This document shows, one piece after another, positions 1 to 7,220 of a stretch of DNA of 64,000 bases. Every line of letters begins with the position of its first letter. Position 1 is the stretch's first letter. The notes under the pieces were generated by a model that worked only from the letters and a program-made list of their open reading frames with translations, was not told the origin of the DNA and made no database searches. This DNA comes from Primorskyibacter flagellatus. GTDB lineage: Bacteria; Pseudomonadota; Alphaproteobacteria; Rhodobacterales; Rhodobacteraceae. A program made the translations under genes and the position numbers. The stretch is taken from the NCBI RefSeq assembly GCF_014638275.1, contig NZ_BMFJ01000001.1, forward strand, positions 2,468,338 through 2,532,337. Reading direction: 5' to 3'.

Positions 1-246
1 CTCCGGCAGGCCCAGCACATCGACCGGCATCAGCGTTTCGAACGCCGCGGCGGCAGCGTCACCCCGCAGCAGGACCTGACCCATGTGCGAGACATCGAAA
101 AGCCCGGCGCTCGCCCGCGTGGCGAGATGTTCCTTCATCACCCCGGCAGGATACTGAACCGGCATGGAATAGCCGGCGAAGGGCACCATCTTCGCACCCA
201 GTTCCAGGTGCAGCGCCTCAAGCGGCAGGCTTTGCAGATCGTCCAT
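1..246 (-). CDS. gcvT: Aminomethyltransferase, glycine cleavage T protein (5' part only)
   Basis: Only the first 82 codons lie in the window; the gene continues leftwards past base 1. The product transfers the methylene carbon of glycine to tetrahydrofolate in the cytoplasmic glycine cleavage system. The ATG at 246 opens MDDLQSLPLEALHLELGAK, followed by FAGYSMPVQY, GVMKEH and SAGLFDVSHMG, which are N-terminal signatures of GcvT (a GcvT/YgfZ-fold folate-binding protein). The tandem glycine riboswitch immediately upstream on the same strand independently supports the call, since such riboswitches usually control gcvT-led operons. gcvH and gcvP would be expected beyond the left edge (inference). 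Confidence 0.95.
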   Translation of the reverse strand, partial: MDDLQSLPLEALHLELGAKMVPFAGYSMPVQYPAGVMKEHLATRASAGLFDVSHMGQVLLRGDAAAAAFETLMPVDVLGLPE

Positions 247-304
247 CCGGTCGCTCTCCGGCCCGGAAAACGCCGGGCATCGCAGGGCGCGGTGATGCGC
301 CACG

Positions 305-475
305 ATGCCCCCTCTGTCCCTTTCGCCTGAGATCGCTATCCCTTCGGCGGGCGCATTGCGCGCCACTCTCCAGAGTTGTCGTTACGGCAGGTCCTTGGGC
401 CTGAGAGTTTCCGGGGCGGTTGCTCCTTCGGCACCGGCCTGCTCACTTGCGCGGGCGGCCGGTTCTCCCTGTCCG
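305..475 (-). promoter_or_regulatory. Tandem glycine riboswitch before gcvT
   Basis: Read on the minus strand, two glycine-aptamer units follow one another. The first has AGGGAGAACCGGCC, then GCCGAAGGAGCAACCGCC, then CTCTCAGGCCCAAGGACC. The second has ACTCTGGAGAGTGGCG, then CGCCGAAGGGATAGCG, then CTCAGGCGAAAGGGACAG. The GCCGAAGG-AGCAA and CTCAGGC-AAGGACAG blocks are the conserved core of the glycine riboswitch. Such tandem aptamers normally switch gcv operons on when glycine is abundant. About 60 nt separate the end of the second aptamer from the gcvT ATG, room for the expression platform. Confidence 0.93.
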
Positions 476-514
476 TGAACTCCGGTTAGCGCGGAAAACG
501 ACGCTTCGCAAGCG

Positions 515-979
515 TCAAGCGACAGCGCCGCGCCGGTCGCAGGACAGCGGCATCGACAGCAGCGCAGAGAGCCCATCATTTTCGCAGATCAGCTCGTCCA
601 GCGTGACCTTGTCCATGACCGCGTAGAAGGCTTCGGTCGCGCGGGCGATGACGCCGCGAAGCCGGCAGGCGTCGATCAGCGGGCAGGTGTTCTCTTCCGG
701 ATCAAAGCATTCGGTGATCGGTACGCTGGCCTCGGTCGCGCGAATTACCTCGCCCACGGTGATCTCCTCCATCGGGCGGGACAGGCGGAGACCGCCGTTG
801 CGGCCGCGCTGCGTGCGCAGGTAGCCCAGCTGGCCGAGGCGATTGATGACCTGCGCGAGATGGTTCTCGGATGTGTTGCAGGCCTTGGCGATGTCCGACT
901 TGGTGACGAGCTGCCCGTCATTCACCCCGCAGAACATGAGAATCCGCATGGCGATATTGGATCTTTTGGTCAGGCGCAT
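515..979 (-). CDS. Rrf2-family regulator, NsrR-like [Fe-S] sensor
   Basis: A 154-residue winged-helix protein of normal Rrf2 length. The N-terminal HTH reads SDIAKACNTSENHLAQVINR, then the wing with RGRNGGLRLSR, as in Rrf2 proteins. Three cysteines at about 91, 99 and 105 (TECFDPEENTCPLIDACRLRG) match the C-x5to7-C-x5-C cluster ligands of NsrR, the nitric-oxide-sensing repressor. The CRLRG...AFYAVMDKVTLDEL stretch is also NsrR-like. RBS GGGAG precedes ATG 979. It ends about 40 nt before the gcvT riboswitch and is divergent from the cyclotransferase gene. Role in NO response is inferred; other Fe-S Rrf2 roles (IscR, RsrR) are less likely from the cysteine spacing. Confidence 0.85.
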   Translation of the reverse strand: MRLTKRSNIAMRILMFCGVNDGQLVTKSDIAKACNTSENHLAQVINRLGQLGYLRTQRGRNGGLRLSRPMEEITVGEVIRATEASVPITECFDPEENTCPLIDACRLRGVIARATEAFYAVMDKVTLDELICENDGLSALLSMPLSCDRRGAVA

Positions 980-1049
980 GTATGTCTCCCTTCGTCGGCC
1001 CTTCGTCTCTCCTCCCGGGCTTTCGATTTTCGCAATTCCGCTTTTGTTT

Positions 1050-1067
1050 CATCATGTATACACGATG
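1050..1067. promoter_or_regulatory. Imperfect palindrome, candidate Rrf2/NsrR operator
   Basis: CATCATGTATACACGATG is an 18-bp inverted repeat with one mismatched pair. It lies in an A+T-rich stretch about 70 bp upstream of the Rrf2 start and 50 bp upstream of the divergent cyclotransferase. Location and symmetry fit an operator of the adjacent dimeric regulator. That it is bound is inference. Confidence 0.4.
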
Positions 1068-1116
1068 AGAGGGATAGCGAAAGGTGAATATGACCCAAAT
1101 CAACTGCGGAGCATAA

Positions 1117-1686
1117 ATGTCACAAGACCCGTTCTTCTTCGGCTACGGCAGCCTCGTGAACACGGCCACCCATATCTACGACCGCCACCACCGTGCGCGG
1201 CTTTCCGGCTGGCGCCGGGTCTGGCGACACACGCCGTTCCGCGACATGGCCTTCCTGACCGCAGAGCCCTGCGACGGCGTGGCTATCGACGGGCTGATCG
1301 CGGCGGTGCCGGGGGCGGACTGGGCGGCGCTGGATTTGCGCGAAACGGGGTATGACCGGATGCCGCTGACCGTCGGGCTGAGCCATGAGGCCACGGACGC
1401 CGGGGAGATCGCGGTCTACCACATCCCGGTGGACAAGCACGGGCCGGCGGACGGCGTGCGTCCGATCCTGCTGAGCTATCTCGACGTGGTGGTGCAGGGG
1501 TATCTGCAGGTCTTCGGGGCGGAGGGCGGCCGCCATTTCTTTGACACGACGGCGGGCTGGGACGGGCCCATCCTGAACGACCGCGCCGCCCCGCGCTACC
1601 CGCGCGCGCAACTGCTGACAGAGGCGGAGACGGCCGTGGTGGATGCGGAACTCGGCAAGCTCGGGGTCGAGGTGGTCGAGGGCTGA
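1117..1686 (+). CDS. Gamma-glutamylcyclotransferase-fold protein
   Basis: A 189-residue cytoplasmic protein. It opens with FFFGYGSLVN, the signature of the GGCT/AIG2-like fold, and has GWRRVWRHT and the charged loop seen in this superfamily. The family includes glutathione-specific cyclotransferases (ChaC), which release 5-oxoproline from gamma-glutamyl compounds. The substrate cannot be fixed from sequence here, and it lacks an obvious ChaC-specific pattern. The start ATG has GCGGAG eight bases upstream. The gene is divergent from the Rrf2 regulator and shares a 137-bp intergenic region with it. Confidence 0.78.
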   Translation: MSQDPFFFGYGSLVNTATHIYDRHHRARLSGWRRVWRHTPFRDMAFLTAEPCDGVAIDGLIAAVPGADWAALDLRETGYDRMPLTVGLSHEATDAGEIAVYHIPVDKHGPADGVRPILLSYLDVVVQGYLQVFGAEGGRHFFDTTAGWDGPILNDRAAPRYPRAQLLTEAETAVVDAELGKLGVEVVEG

Positions 1687-1739
1687 GGGCGCATCCGGCG
1701 GGGTGTTCTTTTCGTGGGTGGTGCGAGCCCCCTCCCTGA

Positions 1740-1761
1740 CCCTCCCCCTGCAGGGGGAGGG
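1740..1761. repeat. Perfect 22-bp GC-rich palindrome, repeated element copy 1
   Basis: The halves ccctccccctg and cagggggaggg are exact reverse complements, preceded by GCCCCCTCCCTGAC. A near copy with the same leader lies at 41535-41557. It sits in the 205-bp gap between the cyclotransferase and the end of gltX, where genes converge, so it may act in transcription termination or be a dispersed REP-like unit. No other feature is seen in the gap. Confidence 0.6.
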
Positions 1762-1891
1762 AATTGCATTGGTCATGCGGGTCGCGGGTGCAGTCTCCGC
1801 AACGGACGGCCGGTTCGCCGTTCGGGTCGGAGTCGAGTAGGGCGGACGGTTTCTTGCTGACTGCCAGGGAAGCGCGAGACGGCGGTCGCCG

Positions 1892-3217
1892 TCAGTAGGT
1901 CCGCGCCCGGATCACCTGCAACAGGGGCAGCAGCGCGGCCATTTCCGGCCCCCTCTCCTGCCCGGTCACGGCCTTGCGCAGCGGCATGAACAGGCCCTTG
2001 CCCTTGCGGCCCGTCGCCTCTTTCACCGCCGTTGTCCATTCGCCCCAGGTGTCGGGGGTGACGGTTTCCGGCAGCAGCGGCATGGCCTGGCGGATGAAGT
2101 CGGCGTCTTCCGGATCGACCAGCGGATCGGCCCCGTCGCGCATCAGGGTCCACCATGCATCGACGTCATCGAGCACGGTGATGTTGTCGCGGACGACAGA
2201 CCAGAAGGCCTCTGCCTTGTCGTCGGGCACACCGGCGGCGGCGATGCGGTCGCGCACCCTATCCAGCGGCGTGGACTGGAGCACGTGGGCGGTCAGCGGG
2301 AAGAGATCCTGTTCATCGAACTTGGTCGGGGCGGTGCCGAAGGTGGCGAGGTCGAAGCCTTCGATCAGTTCGTCGACGGAGCTGCGCAGTTCCACGGGCT
2401 GCGACGAGCCGAGCCGCGCCATCAGAGAGAGCAGCGCCATCGGGGCGATCCCCTGCGCACGCAGGTCGCGGATGGACAGCACGCCAAGCCGCTTGGACAG
2501 CGCCTCGCCCTGCGGGCCGGTCAGGAGGGAGTGGTGCGCGAAGGCGGGCGCGGTGCCGCCAAGCGCCTCGATCATCTGGATCTGGGTGGCGGTGTTGGTC
2601 ACGTGGTCCGAGCCGCGCACGACATGGGTTACGCCCATGTCGGTGTCGTCCACGACCGAAGCCAGCGTATAAAGCACCTGCCCGTCCGCTCGGATCAGCA
2701 CCGGGTCGGAGACGGAGGCCGCGTCGATGGAAATGTCCCCGAGGATGCCATCGGTCCATTCGATGCGCTGCTGATCCAGCTTGAAGCGCCAGACGCCTTC
2801 GCCCCGTTCGGCGCGGAGTTTCGCCTTCTCGTCTTCGGACAGGGCCAGCGCGGCGCGGTCATAGACCGGCGGCTTGCCCATGTTCAGCTGCTTCTTGCGC
2901 TTGAGGTCCAGTTCGGTCGGCGTCTCGAACGCCTCGTAGAAACGGCCCATTTCGCGGTACCGGTCCGCCGCCTCGGCGTAGCGGTCGAGCCGTTCGGACT
3001 GACGCTCCACCCGGTCCCAGTGCAGGCCGAGCCAGTCGAGGTCCTGCTTGATCGCGTCAACGTATTCCTGCTTCGACCGTTCGGGATCGGTGTCGTCGAT
3101 GCGCAGGATGAAGGTGCCGCCCTGCTTGCGGGCGATCAGGAAGTTGAACAGCGCGGTGCGCAGGTTGCCGACATGGATGTAGCCGGTCGGCGAAGGGGCG
3201 AAACGGGTGGTGGTCAT
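1892..3217 (-). CDS. gltX: Glutamyl-tRNA synthetase
   Basis: A 441-residue class I aminoacyl-tRNA synthetase that charges tRNA-Glu in the cytoplasm. The HIGH-type motif is in RFAPSPTGYIHVGNLRTALF (residues 5-24) and the KMSKS-type motif is SKRLG in EALSKRLGVLS (about 240). DDTDPERSKQEY and GVTHVVRGSDH are typical of discriminating or non-discriminating GltX. AGGAG lies before ATG 3217. Length is slightly below the usual 465-485. Many alphaproteobacteria carry two GltX paralogues, and which one this is cannot be decided from the window. Confidence 0.96.
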   Translation of the reverse strand: MTTTRFAPSPTGYIHVGNLRTALFNFLIARKQGGTFILRIDDTDPERSKQEYVDAIKQDLDWLGLHWDRVERQSERLDRYAEAADRYREMGRFYEAFETPTELDLKRKKQLNMGKPPVYDRAALALSEDEKAKLRAERGEGVWRFKLDQQRIEWTDGILGDISIDAASVSDPVLIRADGQVLYTLASVVDDTDMGVTHVVRGSDHVTNTATQIQMIEALGGTAPAFAHHSLLTGPQGEALSKRLGVLSIRDLRAQGIAPMALLSLMARLGSSQPVELRSSVDELIEGFDLATFGTAPTKFDEQDLFPLTAHVLQSTPLDRVRDRIAAAGVPDDKAEAFWSVVRDNITVLDDVDAWWTLMRDGADPLVDPEDADFIRQAMPLLPETVTPDTWGEWTTAVKEATGRKGKGLFMPLRKAVTGQERGPEMAALLPLLQVIRARTY

Positions 3218-3291
3218 GGGCGGTGCTCCTGATGCCCCGGCGCTTTGTCACACCGGGGGGGAAATGTCCATCAGGGGGCGGCCCGGAGCGG

Positions 3292-3720
3292 TCAGTCGGG
3301 CTGCACCGGCCAGAGCTTTGCCAGGTCCGCCAGCCCGGCGCGGATCAGGTCCGACAGCGCATCCTGATCCACCGCGTCGAGCCGGGTAATGTAGAGGCAG
3401 GACTTCCCCAGCCTGTGCGGGCCCAGCCGGGCGAGGATCGGGGAATAGTCCTGATAGCCCGGCATGATGTAGATCGTCAGCGCCGCCTTGCGCGGGGAGA
3501 ACCCGGTGGCGAACCAGCTGCCGGAATGGCCGCTGGCGTAGGTGTAGTCGTAGCGGCCGAAGCCGATGATCGCAGGACCCCACATCCGTGCTGTCCAGCC
3601 GGTGACCCGACCGAACAGGTCCAGAAGCGCGTGCCCCTCCGCAGCGCGGCGGGGCGGGGCGACCGAGGCGAGGTAGCTGACTGGCGATTGCCCGGTCGGT
3701 TCTGTCTTCTGGCTGGACAT
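3292..3720 (-). CDS. DUF1801 domain protein
   Basis: A 142-residue single-domain protein. The pattern HALLDLFGRVTGWTARMW, GFGRYDYTYASGHSG, WFATGFSPRKAALTIYIM and the C-terminal CLYITRLDAVD match DUF1801 (YdhG-like) proteins. Function is unknown; the fold has been linked to small-molecule or metal binding only by structure. It has no signal peptide. It stands alone between gltX and the acidic repeat gene, both on the same strand, with about 74 bp to gltX. Confidence 0.75.
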   Translation of the reverse strand: MSSQKTEPTGQSPVSYLASVAPPRRAAEGHALLDLFGRVTGWTARMWGPAIIGFGRYDYTYASGHSGSWFATGFSPRKAALTIYIMPGYQDYSPILARLGPHRLGKSCLYITRLDAVDQDALSDLIRAGLADLAKLWPVQPD

Positions 3721-3746
3721 GGGGCCCTCCGACCCCCGGCATAGCA

Positions 3747-3776
3747 GAAAACGGACCGTGTGGCAGCACGGTCCGC
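3747..3776 (-). terminator. Intrinsic terminator of the acidic repeat gene
   Basis: CGGACCGTG (3752-3760) and CACGGTCCG (3767-3775) form a perfect 9-bp stem with a six-base loop. On the minus strand it is followed by TTTT. It lies 17 bp past the stop codon of the repeat-protein gene. Confidence 0.8.
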
Positions 3777-3792
3777 TTCCTGCCGGGGTCCC

Positions 3793-4953
3793 TCAGTAGA
3801 GGCTGGCGAAGATGTCGGCCTCGGCCTCCACCTCGATCTCTCCTCCATGATCCGGGGTCTCGTCGGCGACCGGACCGCCGAAGAGCAGATGTGCGATGGC
3901 GCCGCTGAAATCGTCGTCGGAGGGGTCGTTGTCGCCGGTAAGAATGTGATCCACCGTGCCGCCGTCCCCGGCGAGTTCGTCCAGCGTGCCGCCTTCGTCC
4001 GCGAGGTGGTTGAGAAACCCGTCGGTCGCGGTCCCGTCCGGATCGTCGTCGCCGGTCAGCACCTCGTCGAGAATTCCGCCGTCGCCGGCGAGTTCGTCGA
4101 CGATCCCGCCCTCTGCGAAGAGGTCGCTGCCAAGGTTTCCGGTTTCGGTGCCGTCGCCTTCGGTATCTCCGGTGAGCAGGCCATCGATGACGCCGCCGTC
4201 CCCTGCGATGTCGTCGATCAGGCCACCTTCGTCGGTGAGGCCGGGATGGGTGCCGTTGCCACCGCCAAGGCCGATCTTCACGCTGGCCTCCGCATGGATG
4301 GACAGGCCGAAGCCGCCGTCGCAGGCATCGGCGTCGCCCGTGTCATCGCCGTCGCCGGGGGTCTGTTCGGGGTTGTCGCGACCCGGCGGGGGACCGGAAT
4401 TGCCGGGGTTGCCGGCGTCGTCCGTGTCATCGTCGGCGCAGTCCGCCGGGTCCCCGGCCAGCACGTCCCCGACCGTGCCAAGCAGTTCGTCGACGGTCCC
4501 GCCATCCCCGAGCAGGTCGTCGATGACGCCATTGGTCTCGCTGTCGTCGGGCGTGTCATCGCCGGTCAGCAGGTGATCCAGCGTGCCGCCGTCGCCCAGG
4601 ATTTCGTCCAGCAGGCCGCCTTCGTCGGTCAGGTCGCCGACAAGGCCTTCGGTTTCGCTGTCGTCCGAGGTGTCGTCGCCGGTCAGCAGGTGGTCGAGCG
4701 TGCCCCCGTCGCCCAGAATTTCGTCGAGAAGACCGCCCTCGGCCGCCACGTCGCCAACCACACCGGAGGTTTCGGTGTCGTCGGGCGTGTCGTCGCCGGT
4801 CAGCACGTGGTCAACCGTGCCGCCCTTGCCTAGCAGCCCGTCGAGCAGGCCCTTGTCGGATGTGAGAGAGGTGAGATGCGGGGTGTCCTCAGCCCCGCGG
4901 AGGCCGATCGCTTTCGCCATCGGCTCGAACAGTTTTGCTTTGAACCCAAACAC
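3793..4953 (-). CDS. Acidic Gly/Asp-rich repeat protein of unknown function
   Basis: A 386-residue protein, not recognised. At least six degenerate repeats of about 40 residues follow the pattern (D/A)EGGLLDEILGDGG, then T(L/V)DHLLTGDDT, then a linker such as SDDSETEGLVGDL. A central proline/asparagine-rich spacer (about 180-215) and a segment with SIHAEASVKIGLGGG split the array. The C-terminus is EIEVEAEADIFASLY. It is extremely acidic with almost no lysine or arginine inside the array. No classical signal peptide is seen; the N-terminus MFGFKAKLFEPMAKAIG is amphipathic. The start is GTG at 4953 with GGAAAGGG upstream. The Asp-rich turns suggest Ca2+ binding or a surface or secreted role (inference). 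Confidence 0.7.
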   Translation of the reverse strand: MFGFKAKLFEPMAKAIGLRGAEDTPHLTSLTSDKGLLDGLLGKGGTVDHVLTGDDTPDDTETSGVVGDVAAEGGLLDEILGDGGTLDHLLTGDDTSDDSETEGLVGDLTDEGGLLDEILGDGGTLDHLLTGDDTPDDSETNGVIDDLLGDGGTVDELLGTVGDVLAGDPADCADDDTDDAGNPGNSGPPPGRDNPEQTPGDGDDTGDADACDGGFGLSIHAEASVKIGLGGGNGTHPGLTDEGGLIDDIAGDGGVIDGLLTGDTEGDGTETGNLGSDLFAEGGIVDELAGDGGILDEVLTGDDDPDGTATDGFLNHLADEGGTLDELAGDGGTVDHILTGDNDPSDDDFSGAIAHLLFGGPVADETPDHGGEIEVEAEADIFASLY

Positions 4954-5251
4954 GGGAATACCCTTTCCGTTTCACTCGTACCGTTACGCCGGCCAACGGG
5001 CCGGTCCGGACATGGTCTCAGGCTGCCGGGCGGTCTGACGAGCTTTTCCGGCGCGACAGATCATTTCCGAGCCGGAAACGGAAAGCAGGTGGAGCCTGCC
5101 GTATGGAGCCCAAGGCGCTGCTAACGTTAACAAATGGCGATGCGCGCTGCAGGCCAGCGCTAGGGCGTTTTTCGGATCGGAAACAGAAACAATCGCCGTA
5201 GTTTCCGGGACTGTCCCAGCCCGCGCGACAATCGGCGCGAATCGCCGGGCG
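4954..5251. other. Intergenic region without a gene
   Basis: A 298-bp gap upstream of the acidic repeat gene and downstream of trmB. No convincing coding frame, RNA gene or repeat is seen. The part next to the repeat gene presumably carries its promoter and leader. Confidence 0.5.
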
Positions 5252-5962
5252 TCAGCGGCGGCGGAAGGTGAGGTAGTGAGGCGTCCGCCCTTCCCGCAGC
5301 GCCTTCTGTTCGTAGCGGGTGGACAGCCAGTCGTCCCAAGGCTCACGCCAGTCCTGGGGCCGCTCCGCCAGCCAGTCGAACCCGTGGCGCGGCACCTGCT
5401 CCAGCGTCTGCCGCACATAGTCCGGGATGTCCGTCGCCACGCGGAAAATCGCGCCGGGTTTCAGAACGCGGGCCAATGGAACCAGGTGTTCCGGGGTCAC
5501 GAAGCGTCGGCGGTGGTGGCGCTTCTTCGGCCAGGGATCGGGATAGAGCAGGAAGGCGCGGGCGACGGAAGCCTCGGGCAGGACGTCGAACAGGTCGCGG
5601 GCGTCGCCGGGATGCACCCGCAGGTTGGACACGCAGGACCGGCGGATCTTGCCCAGGAGCATGGCGACCCCGTTGATGAACGGTTCCGCCCCGATGATGC
5701 CGACGTCGGGATTGCGTTCGGCCTGGTGCACGAGGTGTTCACCGCCGCCGAAACCGATTTCGAGCCACAGGTCGCGGTGTCCGAACAGCGCGGCGAGGTC
5801 GAGGTTGGTGCGATCCGGGTTCTCCTCCCACCCCACGGGGCCGGGAGAGAGTTCGGCGAGGTCCTCCTCAAGGTAGGTTTCCTGCGACGGGCGCAGGGTC
5901 TTGCCCTTGAAACGGCCGTAGAAGTTGCGCCAGGGGGCGCCGGAGGGGTGCTTGTCGCTCAT
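5252..5962 (-). CDS. trmB: tRNA (guanine-N7-)-methyltransferase
   Basis: About 236 residues. It methylates G46 of tRNA using S-adenosylmethionine. The SAM-binding motif is LEIGFGGGEHLVHQA, with GAEPFINGVAMLLGKI and the diagnostic LLYPDPWPKKRHHRRRFV motif of TrmB. ATDIPDY and a C-terminal TRYEQKALREGRTPHYL complete the family pattern. The ATG at 5962 (MSDKHPSG) was chosen because it places the conserved GRFKGKTLRPSQ near the N-terminus; in-frame starts at 5974 and 5998 would add a low-quality extension. It is the last gene of the lnt/metK/trmB-type neighbourhood common in Rhodobacteraceae. Confidence 0.93.
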   Translation of the reverse strand: MSDKHPSGAPWRNFYGRFKGKTLRPSQETYLEEDLAELSPGPVGWEENPDRTNLDLAALFGHRDLWLEIGFGGGEHLVHQAERNPDVGIIGAEPFINGVAMLLGKIRRSCVSNLRVHPGDARDLFDVLPEASVARAFLLYPDPWPKKRHHRRRFVTPEHLVPLARVLKPGAIFRVATDIPDYVRQTLEQVPRHGFDWLAERPQDWREPWDDWLSTRYEQKALREGRTPHYLTFRRR

Positions 5963-6009
5963 CGCCGCTGCCATAGCGCCGGGGCGGGCGGGGATCAACC
6001 GGCTGCAGC

Positions 6010-6537
6010 CTAGTGGTTGTGGGTCCCGATCCGTTCGTGGACCGCTACCATGCCGCGTTCGACAAGGTCCGTCACCTCGTCCGCGTGTCTGTGCAGCGCC
6101 TGCACGACCTCCGGGTCAGCGGAGGTCTGGGTCACGGCGACGCCGCCCGCCACCGGTTCGACAACGCTGTCGATGCCGGACCCGCGCAGGAAGAGAATGT
6201 CGAGTGTCGGGCTCTGGATCGGGATCTTCGGATCCTCCCCGGTTGTCACGCGGCCGACCATTCCGGCGACATGGCTGACAAGGGCCGCCTCGACCTCCGG
6301 GTCTGTCGTCAGGGTTACCGTGCGGATGCCATCGGGTAGACGTTCGACGACCCGCGACAAGGTTTCGAAGCGGCGGAACATGATCTCGATCTCGGCGCTT
6401 TCGTCCTCGGTCGCCTGTTCGCTTACGAGGCCCGGCATGGTGACTGTGACATCGCCTCCGTGGGCGACCGGCGTCTGGGCCTGCGTGGAGAGCGGGATCA
6501 GAAGGGCGATCACGGAGAGACAGGCTTGCAGATTCAT
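6010..6537 (-). CDS. Secreted hypothetical protein
   Basis: About 175 residues, not recognised. From ATG 6537 it begins MNLQACLSVIALLIPLSTQA, a clean signal peptide with a likely AQA cleavage site, so the product is probably periplasmic. The mature part is mixed alpha/beta with many hydrophobic beta-like strands (TVTMPGLVS, IRTVTLTTDPEVEAALVSHV) and a C-terminus rich in histidine and glutamate (LHRHADEVTDLVERG, HERIGTHNH). The terminal HNH and scattered histidines could bind metal (weak inference). Longer in-frame starts to 6636 would put arginine-rich sequence before the signal peptide and were rejected. It is followed at once by trmB. Confidence 0.6.
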   Translation of the reverse strand: MNLQACLSVIALLIPLSTQAQTPVAHGGDVTVTMPGLVSEQATEDESAEIEIMFRRFETLSRVVERLPDGIRTVTLTTDPEVEAALVSHVAGMVGRVTTGEDPKIPIQSPTLDILFLRGSGIDSVVEPVAGGVAVTQTSADPEVVQALHRHADEVTDLVERGMVAVHERIGTHNH

Positions 6538-6732
6538 GGGAACGTCCGGCTGGGGTACTGGGCGCATGCTACTGCCGGTTGGCCGGCGGGTCGGATCACC
6601 TTTGCGCGACCCATTCCGCTGCGCGTCTGCGCACACATTCTGTCGGAATTCACCGAATAGCGCACCGGGCGCAGACCCGTCATCTTCGCCGTCATGCCCC
6701 GGAGCGGGGTTCCATGATAAAGGACGACACCA

Positions 6733-7149
6733 ATGACCAACCTTCTTTCCTATGCCGCGCCCGTGGGCCGCGTGCTGCTTTCACTGATGTTCATCACCTC
6801 CGGCCTGCAGAAGATCACCGGCTACGCCGGCACGCAGGGCTACATGGAGATGATGGGCGTGCCGGGCGCCCTCCTTCCCCTCGTCATCCTGGTCGAGGTC
6901 GTGGGCGGCATCGCACTGCTCGCCGGTTGGCAGGCGCGCACCGCCGCCTTCCTGCTGGCGGGCTTCTCACTGGTGTCCGGCGTGCTGTTCCACCTTGTGC
7001 CGTCCTTCGGGATGGAGGGGATGGAGGCACAGGGCCAGATGATCTCCTTCATGAAGAATGTCACGATCGCGGGCGGCATGCTGATGGTCGTGGCCTTCGG
7101 TCCGGGCGCGGTTTCGGTCGCGCAGGGCAAGGCCGTTCCGGCGGAGTGA
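6733..7149 (+). CDS. DoxX family membrane protein
   Basis: A 138-residue integral membrane protein with four predicted transmembrane helices: around 10-28, 45-64, 70-88 and 105-125. LSLMFITSGLQKITGYAGT and EVVGGIALLAGWQARTAA match DoxX/SURF4-like proteins. Members have been linked to thiosulfate:quinone oxidoreductase and redox homeostasis, but single-gene members like this are of unknown activity. RBS AAAGGA precedes the ATG. It stands alone, divergent from the secreted hypothetical gene. Confidence 0.85.
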   Translation: MTNLLSYAAPVGRVLLSLMFITSGLQKITGYAGTQGYMEMMGVPGALLPLVILVEVVGGIALLAGWQARTAAFLLAGFSLVSGVLFHLVPSFGMEGMEAQGQMISFMKNVTIAGGMLMVVAFGPGAVSVAQGKAVPAE

Positions 7150-7220
7150 CCTGCTGACGCGGCGGGCCGGGCTGCACCGGCCTGCCGTCATCCCCGCCTC
7201 TGCCGGGGCTGGCCGATTGG

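Noticed and set aside
3760-4833. A plus-strand open frame opposite the acidic repeat gene with its own repeat-like pattern.
   Set aside because: The periodicity comes from the repeats on the minus strand; the minus reading has a terminator and RBS consistent with it.
3793-4953. Tandem DNA repeats considered as a CRISPR array.
   Set aside because: Repeats are in frame, of about 120 bp, degenerate and translated; no spacers and no cas genes are present.
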